Shown here in pieces: positions 34,323-43,062 of a stretch of DNA of 64,000 nt (positions within the stretch are counted from its first letter, which is position 1; each line of letters starts with the position of its first letter). This DNA comes from JBGSQR01 sp964509295 (GTDB taxonomy: Bacteria; Desulfobacterota; Desulfuromonadia; Geobacterales; Pseudopelobacteraceae). Both the position numbers and the translations under genes were made by a program. Location of the stretch: the NCBI GenBank assembly GCA_964509295.1, contig CAZDWS010000006.1:62001-126000 (forward strand). Direction: 5' to 3'. The notes under the pieces are model-generated. The model was not told where the DNA came from. It made no database searches and saw only the letters and a list, made by a program, of their open reading frames with translations.

Positions 34323-35975
34323 TTAAGGGCCTACCTTCCTGATATTATTGTAATCCGGATAAACAATATTGGTAACCGGATCAGTATAGCCGTTTGAATA
34401 GTTGGAAACAAAGAGATTTGTTCCGTTGCTTGTGAGGTCAATCGGTTTACTGAAACGAGCCGGTCCATCTACCGAATCCACAGACTTCAGATCAGTTTTT
34501 GATCCACCTGCAATTGTAATAACTTCGTTTTTATCAACTAAAATGATTTGTCTGATTAGGTTATTGTAGTTTGGTGAACTTGAGTTGGTGTCATTAAACT
34601 CAGTAACAAACAGGTTTGTACCATCGGTTATAATTCCGCTTGGATAGTAAAATCTGGCAGATGTTCCAACTTTTGAGTCAGATGAAGATGCACCCACTCC
34701 GGAACTGCCTGCAATAGTCGTGGTTTCGCCTGTTGCAATGGCGACCTTGCGGATAGTATGGTTGTTGAAATCAGTCACATACAGATTTGTTCCATCTGTT
34801 GTGATGCGATTGGGAACATTAAAGCGGGCTGCCGTTCCTGTTCCATCAACTGACCCGGCAGAACCCGGCGATCCGGCCAGGGTTGTGACGGCCTGGCTGT
34901 ATTGAGATCCTGCTGCAGTTTTAGCAATCTTAATTTTGCGGATGGTGTGGTAACTGGTATCGGTTACATAAAGATTGGTTCCGTCAGTAGTAATGCCAAA
35001 TGGTGAATAGAAACGGGCATCGGCGCCGCTGGTAGTGCTGTCAACGGCACCAAGCGTGTTTGCTAAACCGGCAATCGTTGTGACTGTGGCCGGAGTTGTT
35101 GACATGTCTATTCGTCGGATTACAGCACTTCCGGTGTCGGCTACATACAGATAAGTCCCGTCAAATGTAATTCCCTGTGGTGAAGAGAATGTGGTTTTAG
35201 TGCTTGTTGGCGTTGTATCGGCAGATCCAGCCTCTTTTGGGGTTCCTGCAATAGTCGTTGTTGTGCCGTTTGCCAATATTTTACGGATAACATGGTTGGC
35301 TGTGTCAGCTACATACAGGCTAGTACCGTCTGTGGTTATGCCGGTGGGGTGGTTAAAGCGTTCAGACCCAACAGTGACAGTGTCTTCGTGGGTTCCGGGT
35401 GTGTTAGCATTGCTTCCGGCCAGTGTGGTGACAGTTCTGGTATCTGCTGCTCCTGTGAAGGAAAGTGGCTGGCCTTGAACCGTACCGCCCATCAAAACCT
35501 TAGGGTAGGTAAAGCCAAATGGTGTAGTTATTGAAGTCAGGTAGGCTTCAGCATCAGCCTGGTTGATATAAAACCGGTAAATTTTATTTGAAGCATTGGA
35601 ATCATACATCAGCCAGTATTCGGATGATGTCCCCTTGGCCTCAACCTGGATACGCTTTAGCTTCATAATGCTGCCAAGAACCGGAGTAATTGTTATTTCG
35701 CCCGTTGTTTCAATATATGTCCACGTACCATCAAGAACTCCGTTTTTAGTTATTGTACCGGTTGTAGTTCCAGCTCCGAATGTGTAGGAGGTCACTGTAG
35801 TTGTGGAAGAAACGGAGTAAAGAGTTTTACCAGATATATTGCTGCCTATATCCGCAGCCTTAACCAGATCGTTAGAACTTGCAACCAGAGTGCTGCCAGC
35901 TCCGTCACTGCTTCCACAACCGCCAATAAAAGAAGCAATCAATAATATAAGTGCAATAAAAGCGTACTTCCGCAT
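34323..35975 (-). CDS. NHL-repeat lipoprotein
   Basis: This 550-residue exported lipoprotein has a signal peptide with lipobox FIGGC (Cys20), a Ser/Thr-rich N-terminal domain of about 150 residues that I do not recognise, and from about residue 180 six NHL repeats forming a probable beta-propeller. Each blade carries a variant of GITTDGTNLYVTDT and HTIRKI. Such propellers bind proteins or ligands outside the cell; no enzyme motif is visible. It is a single gene on the minus strand between the RNase E/G gene and the lysS promoter, and is distinct in sequence from the NHL blades of the RHS protein at 52748. Confidence 0.85.
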   Translation of the reverse strand: MRKYAFIALILLIASFIGGCGSSDGAGSTLVASSNDLVKAADIGSNISGKTLYSVSSTTTVTSYTFGAGTTTGTITKNGVLDGTWTYIETTGEITITPVLGSIMKLKRIQVEAKGTSSEYWLMYDSNASNKIYRFYINQADAEAYLTSITTPFGFTYPKVLMGGTVQGQPLSFTGAADTRTVTTLAGSNANTPGTHEDTVTVGSERFNHPTGITTDGTSLYVADTANHVIRKILANGTTTTIAGTPKEAGSADTTPTSTKTTFSSPQGITFDGTYLYVADTGSAVIRRIDMSTTPATVTTIAGLANTLGAVDSTTSGADARFYSPFGITTDGTNLYVTDTSYHTIRKIKIAKTAAGSQYSQAVTTLAGSPGSAGSVDGTGTAARFNVPNRITTDGTNLYVTDFNNHTIRKVAIATGETTTIAGSSGVGASSSDSKVGTSARFYYPSGIITDGTNLFVTEFNDTNSSSPNYNNLIRQIILVDKNEVITIAGGSKTDLKSVDSVDGPARFSKPIDLTSNGTNLFVSNYSNGYTDPVTNIVYPDYNNIRKVGP

Positions 35976-36014
35976 AAATAGGGCTCCTGATTGTTTACTG
36001 TATTTCAGTCCGTT

Positions 36015-38255
36015 TTACTCTTCTTCTGCTTTTTTCTTGCGGCGTGGACGACTTGTCTTTTTGGGAGTCTCCTCTGCAGCTACTGCCATTTCAACCGTTT
36101 TAACAACTTCAATAGCTGGAATCTCGGTACTTTTTACAGCGATTTTTTTGGGTCTGGGCGGTCGTGATTTTTTCGGTTCTGCCGGAACAGCAGCAATTGC
36201 CGCTTCAACCGCTTCTAAGGCTATTGCCGGAGATTCAACTGCAGATGGTTCAGCCTTTTTGGGGCGCGGTTTTCTGGCTCTTTTGGGTTTATCTTTAGTT
36301 GCTGGTACCCCTGTTTCAACAGGCTGATCAGCCGCTTGTTCAATTGGTTTGGCAATTTCCCCGGTATCAGGCTGGTCTGATGACGCTTCTGAGGATGCAA
36401 CTGCATCAACTGTCTTGTCACCTTTGCGGTTACTGCGACGTCTGCGGCGTTTTTTTGGTTTTGTTGCAGTTTCACTACCCTCAGCCACCTCAGTGGTAAC
36501 GGTTTGCTCCGGTGCCGATTCCGTTTCAGGCTCTGCTGCTTCGTCAGTTTCATATACTTCAGAGTCCGTATTTGCAACAGTGGCTTCTGTAGCAGGCTTT
36601 TTCTTTTTACGGCGCCGTTTTTTCTTTTTTGCCGCTTCCTGAGGTGTTGCCTCTTCCGGGACGGCCTCTATTTCTGACTGTAATGATGCCGGAACAGGTG
36701 CAAAAGTCTTTTCAGGTACCAACTCGGATTTAGGCAGTTCTTCCTGGCGAACTTTTTCGCGTTTGGTAACTTCCAGTTCCAGTTCGTTTAGCAAAAATGA
36801 GGTTTTGCCTTTGACTGTTACCTCAATCTCGTAATCGTCCTCTATCTGTGACAACTCACGTTTTTTACGGTTAAGCAGATAGTAGGCAACTTCCAGCGGC
36901 AATCCGCCATGCACGTGGGATACATTTCCCTTGGCTGCTACGGCGTGGACCTTGCGCAGGAAAGAGACTGCCATGGCTTCCACGGATTTGACCTTGCCGC
37001 GTCCTTCACAGTGCGGGCAGGCCAGGTGAATGGCGTCGTTCAAGGTCTTGGCGATGCGCTGGCGTGACATCTCCAGCAGGCCGAAGTCAGAGATGCGGCC
37101 CAGGTTGACACGGGCCTTGTCCATCTTGAGCGCATGCTTGAGAGTTTTTTCCACATCATGGTTATGCTTACGGTCACGCATGTCGATAAAGTCGATCACG
37201 ATCAGGCCGCCCAGGTCGCGCAGGCGTAGTTGGCGGGCCGCCTCTTCTGCAGCCTCCATGTTGGTTTTAAAAGCGGTGTCTTCAATTCCCTTTTCGCCGC
37301 TGGTCTTGCCGGAGTTGACATCAATACTTACCAAAGCTTCGGTAGGTTCAATGATCAGGTAACCGCCGGACGGCAGGGTGACCTTTTTTTCGTAGATCTG
37401 GTCGATCTGCTCTTCCAATTGAAAGCGGGAGAAGATCGGGCGTTTTTCCTTGTGCAGCTTGACCAGTTTTTCACATTTGGGCATGTTGTCGCGGAAAAAT
37501 TCTTTGGCTTCTTTATAGGCTTCCTTGCTGTCAACCAGGACTTCATCGATGCTGTCGGAAAAATAGTCGCGGATGAAGCGTGTGATCAGACCGCTGTCGC
37601 GGTAGACTTCGCCGGCACCGTTAATTTCAGCGGCACGGAGTTTGATATTGTCATACTGTTCGATCAGGTTGCCAAAATCCTTCTGCAACTCCTCTGGTGA
37701 ACGACCGACGGCTTCGGTGCGGATGATATACCCGATCCCTTCCGGCACATTCATTCCGGCGACAATTTCCTTCAGCTTTTTGCGCTCGCCTTCCTGTTCA
37801 ACCTTGCGGGAGATGCCGCTGGAGTCACTGCCAGGCATGATAACCATGTAGCGGCCCGGCAGGGAAATGTAAGTAGTCAGGGCAGAACCTTTGTTGTCGC
37901 GCTCGTCCTTTTCCACCTGGACCAGCAGTTCCTGGCCTCTGCGCAACACTTCCTGAATGCGTGGACGTCGTTTGCGCTGATCTTCCGGCACATCGTCACG
38001 CCACTGCCAGAAGTCCGGGTGCAGTTCACCCATTTGGAGAAAACCCGGTTTTGCGCGTCCGATATCCACAAAAGCGGCCTGCAGTCCCGGTTCAACCCTT
38101 AGAACTACGCCTTTGTAGATGTTGCCTTTAGTCTGTTCCTTACCTGTGATTTCGATGTTCAGTTCCATCAAGCGGCTGTCGTGAACGATTGCTACACGGG
38201 CCTCCTCCGGGTGAACAACGTTAATCAACATCTTCTTGCTAATCTGTTTATCCAT
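36015..38255 (-). CDS. rng: ribonuclease E/G family endoribonuclease
   Basis: The protein (746 residues from ATG 38255) cuts single-stranded RNA in rRNA maturation and mRNA decay. An S1 domain (about residues 25-115) precedes the catalytic core with the two magnesium aspartates in LVSIDVNSGK (near 310) and LIVIDFIDMRD (near 353) and the zinc-link CPHCEGRGKV (near 412). After residue 500 comes a low-complexity Ala/Pro/Glu tail with five Lys/Arg clusters such as KKKKRRRKKKK and KPKKRRRRRSNRK, probably RNA- or protein-binding. The frame is open to 38291; ATG 38255 has AAAGGG 12 bases upstream and gives the family N-terminus. RNase G-like core with an RNase E-like tail, so the symbol is conventional. 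Confidence 0.92.
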   Translation of the reverse strand: MDKQISKKMLINVVHPEEARVAIVHDSRLMELNIEITGKEQTKGNIYKGVVLRVEPGLQAAFVDIGRAKPGFLQMGELHPDFWQWRDDVPEDQRKRRPRIQEVLRRGQELLVQVEKDERDNKGSALTTYISLPGRYMVIMPGSDSSGISRKVEQEGERKKLKEIVAGMNVPEGIGYIIRTEAVGRSPEELQKDFGNLIEQYDNIKLRAAEINGAGEVYRDSGLITRFIRDYFSDSIDEVLVDSKEAYKEAKEFFRDNMPKCEKLVKLHKEKRPIFSRFQLEEQIDQIYEKKVTLPSGGYLIIEPTEALVSIDVNSGKTSGEKGIEDTAFKTNMEAAEEAARQLRLRDLGGLIVIDFIDMRDRKHNHDVEKTLKHALKMDKARVNLGRISDFGLLEMSRQRIAKTLNDAIHLACPHCEGRGKVKSVEAMAVSFLRKVHAVAAKGNVSHVHGGLPLEVAYYLLNRKKRELSQIEDDYEIEVTVKGKTSFLLNELELEVTKREKVRQEELPKSELVPEKTFAPVPASLQSEIEAVPEEATPQEAAKKKKRRRKKKKPATEATVANTDSEVYETDEAAEPETESAPEQTVTTEVAEGSETATKPKKRRRRRSNRKGDKTVDAVASSEASSDQPDTGEIAKPIEQAADQPVETGVPATKDKPKRARKPRPKKAEPSAVESPAIALEAVEAAIAAVPAEPKKSRPPRPKKIAVKSTEIPAIEVVKTVEMAVAAEETPKKTSRPRRKKKAEEE

Positions 38256-38491
38256 TATTGTATATATCCCTTTCATATGAGATGGACTCACACGAGTAAA
38301 CCTGCATCCAAAACTGCGACAGAGCTAAATCAGCTATTGATTTCTTTCTGTGATCCTTATGGCGTTTTGCATGCGGTATGTCTTTATAAAAGTAATAAAT
38401 ATATAGGTTTTCTTCGGTTAAAGCAAAGAAAAAGGGGAATGTGCCTGCTTCAGGCCTGTTTGTGAATTATAATGTTCAGCAGATTCAATAT

Positions 38492-39454
38492 TTATGGGTC
38501 TACAATACTGCCCCCACAGGTGAAGCCGGAACCGGCAGTGCAGGCCAGGCAGTGGTCGCCAACCGGAATGACAATTCCGCTTTCCGGCAGATTTTCCAGA
38601 TGGGAAATGTGCAGCTTCTGTCCATTGTGCGGCAGTTCTGCAGCCAGATTGAAATCGCAGTCATTCAGGTAGCCATTCCAATCCACAGAGATGAACGTGC
38701 GGCACATCAGGCCGGGCAGGGTGGACGGGTTGAAGTTATCCGTCAGCTTTTGCATGTATCCGTCAAGATTGCCGGAGCTTTCCAGCCAGGTGCGAAAACG
38801 TCCCAGCGGCACATTTGTAACGGCAAAAAGGTTTGTAAAGGAGATAAGGTATTTACGTTCCAGTTCTTTTCTGAATCTGGATTCAGTCTGCAACTGGCCG
38901 TTCGGTAAAAAGGCTCCGGTCGGATTGGAGAGCAGATCCAGTTCCAGGCCGCTGCCGGGAATGCCGTAACCGAGCTGGTTTAAGCGTCTGAGCATGTCGA
39001 TGCATTTGTCCCAGATGCCGCATCCTCGCTGTGATTCACTCTGTGATGGGTTTGTGGCTGGTAGTGAAGCAACAATGGCGACTTTATGTTTCTTGTAAAG
39101 CTCAGGGAGTCCGGCAGATTCGGGCAGAGACAGGGCGGTCAGGTTGGTGCGCACGATCAGTCGCGGCGTCAGCGGGGCCAGTTCGTTGATCAATCTTTGC
39201 AAGTGCGGCAGCAGTTCCGGGGCTCCGCCGGTGATATCAATGGTGTCAAAATGCAGACGTTTGGCGCAATCAATTACAGCTTCCATGGTTTCAATACTCA
39301 TGGATTCTGTTCGGGCTGGTCCGGCCTCCAGGTGACAGTGGCGGCAGGCAAGGTCGCAGGCCAGGCCCACATTGATCTGCAGTGTGTTGGTTTCTGCCCG
39401 TGATAGTTCCAGGTTATGGTTGTCCAGGAGGCGCTTGAAGTTAGATCGGGTCAT
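38492..39454 (-). CDS. ArsS-like radical SAM/Cys-rich protein
   Basis: This protein (320 residues from ATG 39454) carries the radical SAM cluster CDLACRHCHLEAGP near residue 30, the GGAPEL SAM motif near residue 75 and the C-terminal Cys-rich domain of the ArsS-type family (FISVDWNGYLNDCDF, then HCLACTAGSGFTCGG). ArsS makes dimethylarsinoyl-adenosine in arsenosugar synthesis; many relatives lack arsenic genes nearby and their role is unproven. Some members of this family are selenoproteins; here I see no in-frame TGA. The frame is open to a TTG at 39523, an alternative start. It follows larE by 69 bp. Confidence 0.82.
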   Translation of the reverse strand: MTRSNFKRLLDNHNLELSRAETNTLQINVGLACDLACRHCHLEAGPARTESMSIETMEAVIDCAKRLHFDTIDITGGAPELLPHLQRLINELAPLTPRLIVRTNLTALSLPESAGLPELYKKHKVAIVASLPATNPSQSESQRGCGIWDKCIDMLRRLNQLGYGIPGSGLELDLLSNPTGAFLPNGQLQTESRFRKELERKYLISFTNLFAVTNVPLGRFRTWLESSGNLDGYMQKLTDNFNPSTLPGLMCRTFISVDWNGYLNDCDFNLAAELPHNGQKLHISHLENLPESGIVIPVGDHCLACTAGSGFTCGGSIVDP

Positions 39455-39523
39455 ATTTGTTGTCTGCTTTCTGATTTGTCGGAATCCGGTGTTGCCGGTT
39501 TGTTCTTGTTCTGTCAAAACCAA

Positions 39524-40351
39524 TTATGGAATTATTCTCCAGGGCGCCTCGTTCATTGCACCGCTACGATAACCTTGCAGGTCAATTGCGACATAGGTGA
39601 AGCCGGCCTCTTTTACGCAGTTGATAACAGCATCGCGCAAAAGTCCGGTCGCTTCCAAAAACTCCTGCGATCCAAGCTCAAGTCTGGCCACATCGCCATG
39701 ATAGCGTACGCGGAGGGTCTTGAATCCCAGTCCCCGCAGAGACTCTTCTGCTTTTCCCACCTTACGGACCCGTTCGGCTGTAATGGCGGTACCGTAAGGA
39801 AAACGGCTGGAAAGGCAGGCAAAGGCCGGCTTGTCCCAGGTCGGCAGGTTCAATGTCTTGGAGAGGTTACGGATGTCCTCTTTTGTTAATCCGGCCTCCT
39901 CCAGAGGGCTGCGTACCTTGAATTCGGTTGCAGCGCGTCGCCCCGGGCGATGATCGTTTTGATCGTCCAGATTGGTGCCGTCCAGTACATGTTTATAACC
40001 CTGTTCATCTGCAATTTTTCTCAGTTTGCCGAATAGTTCTTTCTTGCAATAATAGCAGCGGTCCCGTGGGTTGTCCTGAAATTCGGGGATATCCAGTTCC
40101 TCTGAGACTATCAGTTGATGTTGGCCGCCAATGCGTTGCGCCAATTCCCTGGCTTCCAGTAATTCGCGTTCAGGGTATGTCTCGGATGTTGCGGTTACAG
40201 CCAGTACTTTGTCGCCAAGCACATTTGCTGCTACCGCGAAAAGAAATGTTGAATCAACCCCCCCTGAAAATCCGATTACGCAGCTTTCCAGGTTTTGAAT
40301 AATGTTTTTCAGGTTTTCATATTTGCTCTGGATTTCTAAAGAAGACTTCAT
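39524..40351 (-). CDS. larE: LarE-family ATP-dependent sulfur transferase
   Basis: LarE adenylates a carboxyl group of the pyridinium nickel-pincer precursor and donates sulfur. The 275-residue protein has the PP-loop VIGFSGGVDSTFLFA, DGTNLDDQNDHRPGRRA and WDKPAFACLSSRFPYGTAIT, which contains the cysteine position known as the sacrificial sulfur donor in Lactobacillus LarE; RCYYCKKELF adds two further cysteines that suggest the Fe-S-containing type. No larB, larC or lactate racemase is in the window, so the product may serve another nickel-pincer enzyme or another sulfuration reaction. It is co-directional with the ArsS-like gene. Confidence 0.87.
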   Translation of the reverse strand: MKSSLEIQSKYENLKNIIQNLESCVIGFSGGVDSTFLFAVAANVLGDKVLAVTATSETYPERELLEARELAQRIGGQHQLIVSEELDIPEFQDNPRDRCYYCKKELFGKLRKIADEQGYKHVLDGTNLDDQNDHRPGRRAATEFKVRSPLEEAGLTKEDIRNLSKTLNLPTWDKPAFACLSSRFPYGTAITAERVRKVGKAEESLRGLGFKTLRVRYHGDVARLELGSQEFLEATGLLRDAVINCVKEAGFTYVAIDLQGYRSGAMNEAPWRIIP

Positions 40352-40499
40352 ACAACAACCCCTTAAACTTTATTGTGATTGAAATTCATATATAGCATGA
40401 GGTTGTGGAAACGGTCCAGTCGGCATATCAATATGGATGGTTTTAGATTAAAATCATATTTAAAGCAGATAGTTATAGGAAGATGTGCTGCCATTGCGG

Positions 40500-40529
40500 T
40501 TGACATAAATCAGCTCTTCGTGCTAAATT
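40500..40529 (+). promoter_or_regulatory. extended -10 sigma70 promoter for serC-serA
   Basis: TTGACA (40500-40505), 18-bp spacer, then TGCTAAATT with the -10 TAAATT at 40524-40529. It implies a leader of about 105 bases before the serC ATG. The rest of the 289-bp gap between larE and serC holds no recognisable gene. Confidence 0.65.
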
Positions 40530-40640
40530 GTTCGATCCTTCAGACCAGTTTCTGGTATGGTATTTTTTTGAAACCTGTACTGTGTTAGCTGATTCTGAGT
40601 AGGGTCGTTTTTTTTACAAAAAATCAAAGGGGTTATGCTC

Positions 40641-41735
40641 ATGAAACGTGTTTTTAATTTTTCAGCAGGTCCATCAGTTTTGCCTGAATCAGTCTTGAAG
40701 AAAGCCGCCGACGAGATGCTTTCTTACGGTACCAGCGGTCAGTCTGTAATGGAAATGTCACATCGCTCCAAGGATTATGAGCCGATTATTGCCGAAGCAG
40801 AGGCACTTATTCGTCAAAACATGTCAATATCTGACGATTATCACGTTCTGTTTCTGCAGGGCGGTGCCAGCCTGCAGTTTCACATGCTGCCGCTGAACTT
40901 CATGACCGTTAATAAAAAGGCAGATTTTACTCTAACCGGCACCTGGGCTCAGAAGGCCATAGATGAAGCGGTAAAGCTCGGTCAGGTGAACATTGTCGGT
41001 TCTTCAAAGGATAAGAGCTGGTCGTATCTGCCTGAAATCAAAGGTGCAGATCCTGAGGCGGATTATTTCCACATCTGCTACAACAACACGATTGAAGGAA
41101 CCCAGTATCATCAATTGCCGGATGTGGGTAATGTCCCTCTGTTTGGCGATATTTCCTCGGCAGCGCTGTCCGAGCCACTGGATGTCAACAAGTTTGCCGT
41201 GCTGTATGCCGGAGCCCAGAAAAACCTTGGTCCGGCCGGTCTTACGCTGGTCATTATCCGCAAGGATATGATGGATCGCGTTCCGGCAAATATCCCGGCA
41301 ATGCTGAGCTACAAAGTACAAGCAGCCAACCAGTCCATGTACAATACGCCGCCATGTTACGCCATATATATCTTCAAGCTTGTCCAGGAATGGATTCGTG
41401 AAATTGGCGGACCGGAAGCACTTTATAAGCTTAATGCAGAAAAGGCCAAAGTGCTGTATGACTGTCTGGACAATTCGCCATTTTTCTACAGTCCGGTTGA
41501 AAATAGCGTCCGTTCATTGATGAATGTTCCTTTCCTGACTCGGGAAACTGATCCTGAGAAGGCCGAAGCGCTCAATAAAAAGTTTGTTAAAGAAGCCGAT
41601 GCCGCCGGTTTGGTTAATCTGGCCGGGCATCGTTCCGTTGGCGGTATGCGTGCTTCTATCTATAACGCCATGCCTCTGGAAGGTGTTAAGGCGCTGACAA
41701 CATTTATAAATGAATTCGCATCTAAAAACGGGTAA
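40641..41735 (+). CDS. serC: phosphoserine aminotransferase
   Basis: SerC converts 3-phosphohydroxypyruvate to phosphoserine, the second step of serine synthesis. The protein (364 residues) starts MKRVFNFSAGPSVLPE, has GTSGQSVMEMSHRS, LFLQGGASLQFHMLP and the PLP lysine in YAGAQKNLGPAGLT, and ends with LAGHRSVGGMRASIYNAMP. The ATG at 40641 lies 8 bases after GGGG; the in-frame ATG at 40635 is too close to the ribosome site. serA follows within 16 bp, so both enzymes of the pathway are made together. Confidence 0.95.
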   Translation: MKRVFNFSAGPSVLPESVLKKAADEMLSYGTSGQSVMEMSHRSKDYEPIIAEAEALIRQNMSISDDYHVLFLQGGASLQFHMLPLNFMTVNKKADFTLTGTWAQKAIDEAVKLGQVNIVGSSKDKSWSYLPEIKGADPEADYFHICYNNTIEGTQYHQLPDVGNVPLFGDISSAALSEPLDVNKFAVLYAGAQKNLGPAGLTLVIIRKDMMDRVPANIPAMLSYKVQAANQSMYNTPPCYAIYIFKLVQEWIREIGGPEALYKLNAEKAKVLYDCLDNSPFFYSPVENSVRSLMNVPFLTRETDPEKAEALNKKFVKEADAAGLVNLAGHRSVGGMRASIYNAMPLEGVKALTTFINEFASKNG

Positions 41736-41751
41736 TAAGGGTATGGAAACC

Positions 41752-42927
41752 ATGTTCAAAATACAGACACTTAACAAAATTGCGGCTTGCGGGCTTGACC
41801 GTCTTCCGCGTGACAACTATGAAACTGCTACTGAAATCCTCAATCCTGATGCTGTTCTACTCCGCTCGGCAGATATGCACTCCTTGGATATTCCGACCAG
41901 TGTACTGGCTATTGGCCGCGCCGGTGCCGGTGTAAACAATATTCCTCTCGATAAATGTACCCAGCGGGGAATTGTTGTGTTCAACACACCCGGGGCAAAT
42001 GCAAATGGAGTAAAAGAACTGGTAATTGCATCGCTATTTCTCTCCAGCCGCAACCTGTATGAGGGTATCTCCTGGGCCCAGAGCCTGAAGGATAAGGGCG
42101 AAGAGGTGCCAGAGCTGGTTGAAAAGGGTAAAGCCAAGTTTGTCGGGCCGGAGCTGCAGGGCAAAACTCTGGGTGTCATCGGTTTGGGAGCTATCGGTGT
42201 CATGGTGGCCAATGCCGCTGCCGCACTGGGGATGAGAGTGGTAGGGTATGACCCTTTCATCAGTGTAGAGGCCGCCTGGAAGTTGTCCCATGATGTGGTA
42301 AAAGCTGCAAATCTGGATGCGCTTGTAGCCGAGTCCGATTACATAACAATTCATGTGCCGCTGAATAAGGACACAAAAGGGTTGTTTAATACTGAACGCC
42401 TTGGCCGCATGAAAAAAGGTGCCCGTCTTTTCAACTTCAGCCGCTCAGGCCTGGTTGATAACGATGCCATCAAAGCTGCGATTGCTGGCGGTAAGCTGGG
42501 CGGGTACGTGATCGACTTTCCTGAAGCCGATCTCTTGGGCTTTGACAAGGTTCTCTGCATTCCTCATCTGGGTGCTTCCACACCGGAAAGTGAAGACAAC
42601 TGCGCCATTATGGCCGCAGACCAGATTAGAGAATACCTGGAGCGCGGCAATATTAAGAATTCAGTTAATTTCCCGAATTGTGAACTTGCCCCGACCGGCA
42701 AGACCCGCATAACACTTATTAATAATAATGTTCCGAAAGTAATCAGTAACATCACTTCATTGCTGGGTGGCAACGGTCTTAATATTGATGAGATGCTAAA
42801 TAAAAACCGTGGCGAAGTTGCCTATAATATAATTGATGTGTCCGATGAAGTCTCGGATGACCTGGTTGCAAAGCTGAAAGCGGTTGATGGTGTGGTTGCT
42901 GTTCGAGTTATTCCTGACTGTAACTAG
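41752..42927 (+). CDS. serA: D-3-phosphoglycerate dehydrogenase (short, ACT-containing type)
   Basis: This 391-residue dehydrogenase oxidises 3-phosphoglycerate, the first step of serine synthesis. It has GRAGAGVNNIPLDKCTQRGI, the NAD loop GVIGLGAIGVMVANAAAAL, the catalytic arginine in FNFSRSGLVDND and histidine in CIPHLGASTPESE, and a C-terminal ACT domain starting TRITLINNNVPKVISNI. It lacks the extra ASB domain of the 530-residue type. The frame opens at 41710, but ATG 41752 has AAGGG about 10 bases upstream and gives the family N-terminus. The ACT domain suggests regulation by serine, not shown here. Confidence 0.92.
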   Translation: MFKIQTLNKIAACGLDRLPRDNYETATEILNPDAVLLRSADMHSLDIPTSVLAIGRAGAGVNNIPLDKCTQRGIVVFNTPGANANGVKELVIASLFLSSRNLYEGISWAQSLKDKGEEVPELVEKGKAKFVGPELQGKTLGVIGLGAIGVMVANAAAALGMRVVGYDPFISVEAAWKLSHDVVKAANLDALVAESDYITIHVPLNKDTKGLFNTERLGRMKKGARLFNFSRSGLVDNDAIKAAIAGGKLGGYVIDFPEADLLGFDKVLCIPHLGASTPESEDNCAIMAADQIREYLERGNIKNSVNFPNCELAPTGKTRITLINNNVPKVISNITSLLGGNGLNIDEMLNKNRGEVAYNIIDVSDEVSDDLVAKLKAVDGVVAVRVIPDCN

Positions 42928-43062
42928 CAATCAGAAACAGAATGGTTTGACTGGATGTGGTTTTTTGTTTTCGGTGGCTCTTGATTTCATAATAATGCGG
43001 TGGTATAAGATTTAAGTTTTATTAACTTCTTAAAAGAATCTTTAATAAAAGGGAGAATGGAC

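Noticed and set aside
38492..39454. Selenocysteine in the ArsS-like protein
   Set aside because: The frame is open throughout with cysteines at the C-terminal positions; no internal TGA needs recoding.
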